Positions 56,705-64,000 of a DNA stretch of 64,000 bases are shown one piece after another. Origin of the DNA: Eurosta solidaginis. Its lineage: Eukaryota > Arthropoda > Insecta > Diptera > Tephritidae. The translations under genes were made by a program, and so were the position numbers. Every line of letters starts with the position of its first letter. Position 1 is the first letter of the stretch. The stretch covers positions 250,542,978-250,606,977 of the forward strand of contig NC_090320.1 in the NCBI RefSeq assembly GCF_040869045.1, read 5' to 3'. The notes beneath the pieces were generated by a model. It saw only the letters and a program-made list of their open reading frames with translations, was not told the DNA's origin and made no database searches.

Positions 56705-58510
56705 GCACTACCAGTTTGTATTTGTATTTTAATAAATTTTTCCTAACACAACAATTTGACAAAATTATTTTATAGTGCTAGTCAGAACAGTGATAGAACA
56801 AAGACGAAAATTCAAAAAATGTTTCAATAACTTAGATAAATAATAGATAATTTGTAAAATAAGACTTAATGGTTACAATAAATTTTAAAGAGCTTAGCCT
56901 AGGGACACGGAATAGAAATAAGAATAAAGGGGGCATTGCAAGGGTAGGTAGTACAGTAATAATATTAGGTTCTATCCTTTGAGAAAATAGGAGGTGGCAA
57001 GAAAAACGGATAGAAGATCAGTAAAGGGAGTCAGTTGAAGAAGGAGAGGTGAGTCAATTAAAGAACAAGATTAATTCTTTTTTGAAATGCAGTGCATTAC
57101 TTATTTGTCTTATTCTGGCTGGAAGGGAGCTCCAAAGACGGATCGAAGTAACGAAGAATTGGCGTTCAGAAATTAGCATACGGTGTTTAACATGTGCAAG
57201 AACCATTGTCCTCGTAGAATGAAGAAATTGAAGCCTTCTATATAGGTAATAAGGCTCCTTCGTGTAGATTATCTTATGCAAGGTAATAAGTGTTCTAAAC
57301 TTTAAAAGGTTGTCAAAAGAAATGTCTAGCAACTTTGCAGAATAACAGGAAACGTGATCAAGTCTATTCAGCCCGTAAACGTATCTAGCAATGTTATTGT
57401 AGGCAACATTAAGCTTCTTTTTACTCACAGCGTCACAGTTGGAAAAAATCTCACAGCCGTAGAGGAGCGTAGGTATTAAATACGCTTTGGATAAAAGTAG
57501 TCGAATATGTAGCGGAGTGAAATACTGTGTCAATCACTTTTCCTACTGGTCTCTCCAGGACAATGTTTTGTTAAAAACTATGCCAAGATTTCTTGTCGTG
57601 TCAACATATTCTATAACAGAATTTTCAAACATAATATTGTTTAAGCCATTTGTAGCTAGCGGCTTTCTACGAATAACAATGCACTTCGACTTTCTAGGAT
57701 TTAGACATAAACCATTCATGGAAGCCCATACACCTATTTGACTAAGGTCTTGATTCAAGTTACTTATACATAAACTCATACAATCGACAGGACAGCACGT
57801 ATACAATTGAACATCGTCAGCATAGATGTGGACGTCACAATACTTAAGAACACGAGGCAGGTCATTAATGTACAATACAAACAACAAAGGACCAAGGATT
57901 GACCCTTGGGGTACACCACGCGAAACGTCTAACAAGTTTGCGTTCTGCCGTCTAGATAAGATCTGATAGGTTGGTTGCATGACTGGAAAAATTAAACATG
58001 TTTTCCAGCTTTTTACATAGTAGGGTATGGTCAACAGAGTCAAAGGCTTTAGAGTGGTCAAGAAGGGTTAGGAAAGCCGTAAAGTTATCATCTATGCGCT
58101 CCCGTATATCTTCTACCACAGAAATAAGTGCCGTAGTACAGCTCCTTTTTGGTCTGAAACCGGACTGATGGTCCGTTAAAAGTTTATTTACATGCACATA
58201 TGTGGCGATCTGCCCATGTAGGATGCGCTCAACGACCTTCGAAAGAAAAGGCAGTATGGCTATCGGCCTGTACTCTTTGTTTTGGTTGGGAATGGGGATA
58301 ACTTTAACAGCTTTCCAACAATTTGGAAAGACAGAGGTGGTTAGGATAGAGTTTATTAAATAGGTTATATGGGGCAGGATTACGGGTAGAATAATTTTCA
58401 CAAATTTTGCACATATTCCGTCTAAGCCTATAGCGGTGGACTTCACAGAAAGTATGGCTTTCACAACATCACAGTCATCGACACGATGCCAATTCCAATT
58501 TTCTTTATCC
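56705..58510 (-). mobile_element. 5'-truncated CR1/Kiri-like LINE
   Basis: Minus-strand RT in three frames: 58464-57952, 58061-57543 and 57533-57054. A 3' UTR follows, with an AAATACAAATACAAAC-type tail near 56715. There is no endonuclease or RNase H. The start near 58510 is about 240 bp from the donor of the large Msp300 exon, and the orientation matches the host gene. Confidence 0.85.
57054..58464 (-). pseudogene. CR1/Kiri-like reverse transcriptase remnant
   Basis: Motifs in order: [89 protein letters not shown], the catalytic [39 protein letters not shown] and RLWSSLPARIR. Frameshifts occur near 57960-58060 and near 57540. It lacks the usual Tyr/Asp-Phe-Ser after LLDH (LLDHSKAF), a common variation in this group. 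Confidence 0.85.
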
Positions 58511-58750
58511 TATTCCAAGTTTCTTTTGAATTTCAAGCGGTGCTGAACTTATTTTCGTAGAAATGTACTTTAGCCGATCTTATGGCTATGCGGCCAGGCT
58601 AGGCAACTTCTTAATTTACAGACTACTTCTCATTGCCTATGCGAAATGGCAATTTTTGGAGACCCGTGATTTAGAACTTTATTAGGTCTAATCTTGGATA
58701 AACTATTTTGATCTTTCAGCTAAATCCCTAAAAATATTTTTTCAACTTAC

Positions 58751-61533
58751 CTGCACGTTTCCAATAGCATGCGTCAGCTTCTGTATATTGAAATGAAGGC
58801 CAGCTAAATTTTGTACCGGCTCATCGGTGAACTTGCTGCGCTCAATGGTGGCCTTAACACGTTCCACAGTCTGTTGGTATTCACGCCAACGATCAACCTC
58901 CTTCTCTAAATCGGCTTGCTGCGATTTTGCCGAAGCAAATGTATTCGCTAATTTCGTTTGATATTGCGCAAGCTCGCGAGACAATTCCGATTGTTCGAAA
59001 TTATTCAATGAAGGCCAAATCTTATCGGCTGACTCTTGAATTTGTTTGTGTACCAAATTTTTAATGGGCGTTTCATTGCCAAAGAATATTTTATGTTCTT
59101 CCAAATCTTGTACAAGGTTTTCATAGTCAATGCCGTGTTGGCTATGCTGCAAGCGTGTTTCAGCTTCATGCACCCAATCATTAAATTTGGCAACCAATTT
59201 CATATATTCCAGACGTGAATTGCGATTATTAATTAAATATTTCTCACGATCTTCGAGCTCCTGCGGCAGTGAAGAGACTAAGGAGCGACCTTCAGAGAGC
59301 ATTTCCACCAATGAGCCAGGCATTCCCACTTCCGTTTTGACGCTATCATTAATTTTATTGAATTTATCTAGATATGTTTGTATTTCTTGGCTTAGCTGGT
59401 GATGTTTTTGTATTTCATGCTCAACCGATTCGGGATCGCGATCCAGTAGTGGACGTGACTTAGCGGACGCTTCATTATTGTGCAACCAATCGAGTATCTC
59501 AGAGAGTGCAGCAGACATTTTACGATGATGTTCGAGTTGCACTTGATGCTTTTGGCGTTGTGATTCGACAGCTTTGCGCAAGTTTTGCAGTTGATTCTTC
59601 AATGATTGCAGCTGCTCAGTGATGCTATTCTTATCGGCAGCTGTGCCCTCAGAAGCAATCTTCTGTCCTTTATCGGCAGCGGATGCCAGCAGACCTTCAC
59701 ATTCTTGTATCTTTACAATTACATCATCATATTTATTAATCTTGTCCTCTAAACTATCTGGCGAGTTTTCAATATCGATTATGACGTCTGTATATTTCAT
59801 AATGAAAGCAATAATCTCATTGATTAGCGCAATAAATTGCTCACGCAACAACAACAGCTGACGTAGATGCGCTAGCTGATCTTCAATTAATTTGATCATA
59901 TCATCTTGTTGTTGGAGTATACTCTGCAACTCAGGCAAATCATCCATTTGTATATCACCCATCTTATTCTTGCTATCCTTCAACTCTTTAAGTATACCCT
60001 CATAAGCGCCCAACAAATCTTGCACATCTTCGATGCGCGCTCCGATCGGTTTATTAAGCTCTCGCAAGCGTTGTTGTATTGTATTCAAAAATTGCATACA
60101 ATCAGCTAATTTACTCTTAGCATCCTTATATTTCTTAATATGATCCGCCAGCGTATTGACGCGATCTTTAATATGCTGCGTCACCTTGCCATAACGATCT
60201 TTTAAGTTTTTGATATCATCATTAAGTTTCAATTTATCGGGATTACTTAGCGTAGGCAGCACCGATTTGCCTTGTTCGACAACATTATTCATCAAATCAG
60301 CCTTGCTGGCAGCATCTTCTAGCAACTTCTTATAATGCGCCATTTGTTCTTCTAGCACAGGCACGCTTGTTGTACGCAGCTCTCCCGAGGTGGCTGTCTC
60401 AATTTCGTTCAACCAATCGCCCATATTCTTCACAGCATTCTCGAATATTTTGCGGCCTTGCAATAGATCGTTCAATGCCTTAGCGCGCTTGCCGCACTCA
60501 TCGCGCAGTGTCTGATAATCGTTGGCTATTTCATCGAGTATTTTCTGTAAGGCAGCGCGCTCTGCTTGCGGGCAATCTTTCATGATATTAGCCGCTTGAC
60601 GTTGCACATCACTCAATACTGAATCATTGAATTGCTTAGCTTCATCATCGTATTTCTTGTTTTCTTGTAATTGCTTTTCGATTTCCGGCGATGGCAGTGG
60701 ATGGTAGGCTGGTAGCTTACGCACTTCCGCAATTTTCGTTTTCAACCAAGCGCGCGCCTTATCCAAATCCACCTCAAGCGCTTTGCGCGCTTTTGTCGCA
60801 TCTAGCGCACGTTCCAATTCACTCTTCAACACCTCTGACAAATTCTTTTGTTCTGTGTTCAATTGGCGCAAGGCGGCTTCAAGTTGTGCATATTCGACAG
60901 GTTCTAATTCGGATTGCATATTTGCTATACGTTTTTCCAAAGCATCAGCTTGTGATTTTTTAGCCTCCGCTTCCTTCATTATACCTTTAATAGCTTGTTG
61001 TCGCTGTTCAGCTGATTTAGGTTCAAAACCCATTGCACTGGGTGCTTGCAGCTCTTGTATCTTATCTTTAACCCAATTGTGTAGTTGATCGATTTCAGCC
61101 TTAGCGCTTTCAATACCCTTATTGGTAACGTCTAGCAATTGTGCTTTACGATCAATGCGTTTGCCGAGATCAGCATGACGTCTATCAAGTGATTTCATTT
61201 GTTCTTCCACCTGTTGTCCATCTAAGTTACTGATTGCTTCAGCTACTTGCGCTGCCTTGCCTTTGAGTTCTTGTATTTTTTTGGGTCCTTCTTCTTCGAA
61301 TTCTTTCTTGATTTCTTGTATGGCCGCCACTTTTTGTGCACAGTTCAAACCGGAGCCCTTATCCAACACATCCATACGTTTGATGAGCGAATCGAACCAA
61401 TTTTGTACATCTTGTACACCTTGCCGATAATCGTCAATATCATTTTGGCCAGCTTGTTTTTTGGCGATGGCGTCCATTAATTCTGACTCCAGTCTGTCGA
61501 GATTTCGATCGAGATCAGTATCTTCATCAGCCA
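58751..61533 (-). CDS. Msp300: Msp300 (nesprin-1-like) large coding exon, about nine spectrin-type repeats
   Basis: A single 2783-nt open exon encoding about 928 residues with no internal stop. The minus-strand acceptor is TTTCAG before 61533 and the donor is CAG/GTAAGT after 58751. The first two bases (TG) join the T of the previous exon to give Leu-ALA-Asp-Glu-Asp; the exon ends in phase 0 at GNVQ. Helix-A anchor tryptophans or aromatics recur near residues 46, 154, 263, 374, 482 (Phe), about 580, 683, 787 and 883. This spacing of about 100-110 residues is diagnostic of spectrin repeats. The sequence is highly charged (Lys, Glu, Gln), low in Cys, with no membrane segment. The family role is an extended spacer rod between actin-binding and nuclear-envelope ends. 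Strong codon-level integrity contrasts with the decayed repeats around it. Alternatives (Short stop, dystrophin) are less likely because no plakin or EF-hand features appear. Confidence 0.9.
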
Positions 61534-62683
61534 CTGAAAGTATAAAGAAATGAAATTAGTTAAGCTGATTGGGCAGAAGAAAGAAATAAATGTTAGTGCG
61601 AAGGTTGTTCCATAGTAAATCACGGAATCACCCAATGAGTACTGAGTAATTTTCTTTGCTAGTTTGCTGCGCCACTTATCTTAAGAAGCCATCAATATAC
61701 TGTTTCTTCGAAGACTTAAAATGTAACTGAATTGTGCATACTTGATTAACTTCCGGGTAGACAGTGAACGATATTACTGTCTTTCATAGAAGTTTAGGTG
61801 AGATTAGAGTGGCCACCGGTGCGAGCACCAGTGCATTTAGGCCCAAAAGGTCCCATTATGATACCGCGTGGATCTCTCCCCTACTCATACCAACAGGTCG
61901 ATTCAGCAAACGTCAGGAATTTCTTAGGTTCCAACTTAGCCAGATTACAAAGGTCGTCAAGGAAGGGAGATCCCAGAGATTTTTTCCTCCTGCGCCAAAG
62001 CGCAGGAAAATCTCTTGGTAGGTAAAACTGCTAGGCCACTAACAACTCAAGCTGTATGTGTATATGTCTTCGACCTCAATATATAAATGTGTTGATTTTC
62101 TTCTTTAAAACTTCTACGCGACCTTGAACTGACTGAGTACTACTTAAGCCTTCGACTGAGGACAGAACTGTTCAGAAGACCAATAGACCTGAAACCTCCT
62201 GTATTGGAAAAATTAAAAAAATCATACGATGGTCGGGCTAATGTTTTAATTGTCTTGTTACCGGAACGTACCGGAAAAGGACCATCAGCATAAATAGCAC
62301 TCCTTGCAACCTTCGCGCAAGAAAAAGAAAAAGGAAATGAAGGGAGAGGGAAGAAAAAAGAAAGGCAACAAGCATTATGAAGAGGACAAGAGAGTTAGGG
62401 GCACATAGAAAAGAGAAAATAGAGCGAGTAGAAGAGAAGAACTGCTGAGAGAAGACAAAAAGAGGGAGCTCAAAAACGAGTGTGAGAGCACGGGAAAGAG
62501 TGAATAAGGGATTGAAGGAGAAAAGAAAAAAAAGATATATAAAGAGAGTAAGAGCAAAAGAAAACATAATTTTAAATAAAAGAAAGAGGCAGATAGGGAG
62601 CTATCAGAAGAGGAAATGCCATACAAAATTGTGATTATTTCTTAAATATTTCCTAGTTAATTAATATTTCTATCAATACTTAC
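61534..62683 (-). other. Msp300 intron, 1.15 kb
   Basis: Phase 1 intron with GT donor at 62683 and AG acceptor at 61534-61535. It holds a strong hairpin at 61976-62014 and a purine-rich tract on the plus strand at about 62310-62600 (pyrimidine-rich in the transcript). No exon-like ORF was seen. Confidence 0.85.
61976..62014. repeat. Strong hairpin in short intron
   Basis: A CTGCGC-CAAA-GCGCAG perfect stem is extended by GAGATTTT..CCT and its near-complement GGAAAATCTC, giving an almost 20-bp stem with small bulges. It could be a transposon terminal hairpin or a local structure in the pre-mRNA. Confidence 0.6.
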
Positions 62684-62921
62684 ATGATCCTGTCATTTCT
62701 AGCATCAATTGTGAACGCTTATCGCCAATCGAATTCAACAAATCATTCATGGCAACTAATTCTTGTTTGGCTGCTTCAGGACGCAATTTGCATGGACGTG
62801 TTAACCAATCGTTGACGCATATTTGTTGCTTCTTAACCCAATCGTGTAGCTCTGCGCGTTGTTTTTGTTGTTGTTCTAATTCACTCACTGAAGCGGTCAA
62901 TCCACTCAAGTGGGATTGTAC
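62684..62921 (-). CDS. Msp300: Msp300 (nesprin-1-like) coding exon, spectrin-repeat segment
   Basis: Coding exon of a giant nesprin-type protein. In muscle and other cells these proteins link the outer nuclear membrane and Z-discs to the cytoskeleton. Read on the minus strand, a pyrimidine-rich acceptor ending TTAG precedes 62921 and a consensus donor GTAAGT follows 62684. The 238 nt encode about 79 residues beginning VQSHLSGLTASVSELEQQQ and containing LHDWVKKQQICVNDWL, the tryptophan-centred helix A typical of spectrin repeats. There is no start codon. The exon begins in phase 0 and leaves one base (T) that completes a Leu codon with the next exon. The family call comes from the style of the rod sequence; no actin-binding or KASH domain is in view to confirm it. 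Confidence 0.85.
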
Positions 62922-63481
62922 CTAACGGAGGTAGAAGGAAGAGTACAAATAATGATAATTTAAATATTTTTATTTAATAAGGTAAAAGATAAGTTATATA
63001 TTTGATACCCAATAAACCAGAGCCCTAGGCCGATGATCTGTATTTTATCTGTCAGTAGAACTATGTACATGAGTTAAATTTATTCGTAGATACATATGTG
63101 TGTTTTGATGGGATGCAAATGTGATGAATAATATGTATCCGAATTTCGAAAAATTTTTTGATTTATTTTCGGTATCTTTAGATTCGGTATATAAAACTTA
63201 TTTTCACTATTGTTGTTTTTTTTCTTGTTTCTTTTAAAATGCAGCGTAAGTTACACTATACGACAAAGTCACTTATTCTGGGTGTTGGACCAAGCTAATT
63301 AATTTTTTGGTAGAAGTTGCTTCGTTTTTTCGAAGTTAGCCTCGAAAGCATAGAAACTGGGTCTCCAAGTTCGCTATCTGACCCTTTCTAATATATATTT
63401 TCAATTACATAGTCGGTGTTATGGAATACTAAGTTTTTGTTTTCCGAGTGGAAAACTTAGCACGTTTCACGAACAATGAAC

Positions 63482-63560
63482 TGTGCTAGCTTTCCACGCG
63501 AGCATAAAACGTGCTAGTCTTCCATGAGAATTCGCAAAGTGCTAGTCTTCCATGGGATCA
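63482..63560 (+). repeat. Threefold 28-29-bp repeat (GTGCTAGTCTTCCATG)
   Basis: GTGCTAG at 63482, 63511 and 63539 is followed each time by (T/C)TTCCA(C/T)G. A reversed relative (GTGGAAAACTTAGCACG) precedes it at about 63448-63464. Confidence 0.7.
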
Positions 63561-63654
63561 ACAATATATTGTATTTAAAAGCTTAAAATTTTAAAATGTA
63601 GGCGCGGTCTGCTTCTTCCTTATTTTAACCAGAGATTGCGTTTAACGGTTTGGA

Positions 63655-63960
63655 TATTAAATCGATGATTCAAATGAATATAAAAACGATAACTTTTCGA
63701 TAACGGCGGCTAAAGGTAATAAATCGATAACGCGCCATCTAGTTTCGGTTTTGGTTTCTCATCTTTCCTTTCCTCTTACCTCAATTATTTTACTTTTTTT
63801 ATTGTCTCTCCTCTCCTTAACTTTCTTTTTCTCTCCGTTGCCCTTCTTTCCTTTCCTTTTATTTCTATTCCTTTCCTTTCTTTTCTTTTCTTTTTTTTCT
63901 TTTCTTTTATTTTCTTTTCTTGTTTTTTCTTTTCTTTTCTCTTCTTCGCGCATCAAAATT
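63655..63960. repeat. CGATAAC-type repeat copy with pyrimidine tract
   Basis: AACGATAACTTTTCGATAAC, AAATCGATAACGCGCCATCT and GGTTTTGGTTTCTCATCTTT precede a TTTTC/CCTTT tract (63770-63950). This matches the order at 7712-8180. Confidence 0.5.
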
Positions 63961-64000
63961 GTACGTGTTTACAGAGTTTGGTTTACATTTTTTCGGTAAA

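Larger units (their letters stand above)
37562..58750 (-). other. Msp300 intron, 21.2 kb, repeat-filled
   Basis: Phase 0 intron from donor GT at 58749-58750 to acceptor AG at 37562-37563. It holds Helentron-like copies, hAT MITEs, a Helitron, palindromes and a CR1-like LINE listed separately. Stretches with nothing I could support: 37562-38160, 42352-42960, 44379-45600, 48797-49235, 50196-50850, 51500-52710, 53157-53850 and 56050-56700. Confidence 0.85.
62922..64000 (-). other. Partial upstream intron of Msp300
   Basis: Non-coding sequence on the 5' side of the rightmost exon. It contains a short threefold repeat (63482-63560), a CGATAAC-type segment and a pyrimidine tract (63655-63960). No coding potential was seen on either strand in the rest. 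Confidence 0.75.

Noticed and set aside
58751..61533. Assignment to Short stop, dystrophin or a myosin-like coiled coil
   Set aside because: Anchor tryptophans at about 108-residue spacing and the exon neighbours fit nesprin rods better; no plakin, EF-hand or motor motifs. The choice remains by recognition, without a search.
63759..63956. Lysine/glutamate-rich minus-strand ORF
   Set aside because: Pure translation of a TTTTC/CCTTT simple-sequence tract.

Overview
This is 64 kb of insect nuclear DNA, most likely from a higher fly and probably a tephritid fruit fly. That assignment is an inference from the nesprin-like host gene and from the style of the repeats (SINE, LINE and Helentron-like families I recognise from such flies). 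The genus cannot be fixed from the sequence. All or almost all of the window lies inside one giant gene on the minus strand, the Msp300 (nesprin-1 / SYNE1-like) orthologue. Four coding exons were resolved to the base from splice sites and reading phase: 62684-62921, 58751-61533, 37256-37561 and 12748-12899. They encode only coiled-coil spectrin-type repeats from the central rod. The actin-binding N-terminus and the KASH C-terminus are outside the window.

The exons total about 3.5 kb. The rest is intron: 1.15 kb, 21.2 kb and 24.4 kb, plus partial introns at both ends. The introns are AT-rich and packed with degraded mobile elements. From left to right: a tandemly duplicated RTE/RNase-H LINE chimera (1.2-4.7 kb); a TTAA-flanked palindromic MITE (5.4 kb); a LINE 3' remnant (6.5-7.3 kb); a CGATAAC-rich block (7.7 kb); a CAGCAG-TIR element (8.5 kb); Helentron-like fragments; a LINE RT remnant just downstream of an exon (11.6-12.7 kb); a GC-rich inverted pair (14.8/16.7 kb); a CCCTATC MITE with an adjoining 1-kb AT-rich minisatellite (17.6-18.9 kb); Helentron-like copy A (19.4-21.3 kb); a SINE-like repeat (21.5 kb); a Jockey-clade LINE (22.9-26.0 kb); and a nearly full-length I/LOA/R1-group LINE with ORF1 and ORF2 whose 3' end is fused to a tRNA-derived SINE (26.0-31.6 kb).

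After that come a complete tRNA-SINE (33.4 kb), a tRNA-like repeat (34.2 kb), an hAT-type element with an 8-bp target duplication (36.0-36.9 kb), an exon, Helentron-like copy B carrying 19 copies of a 130-bp unit with two higher-order repeats (38.5-42.4 kb), a hammerhead-like hairpin (43.0 kb), two more TIR/foldback elements (43.3-44.4 kb), copy C containing a nested MITE pair and a Helitron with a helicase remnant (45.6-48.8 kb), further tandem repeats (49.2-51.5 kb), an inverted hAT-MITE pair (52.7-53.1 kb), a large palindrome (54.6-55.2 kb), more LINE/Helentron debris, a CR1/Kiri-like LINE (56.7-58.5 kb) and then the two rightmost exons.

The only gene likely to make a functional product is Msp300. 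All retrotransposon ORFs carry stops or frameshifts. Bases not listed under a feature were read and showed only AT-rich, low-complexity or unrecognised intronic sequence.
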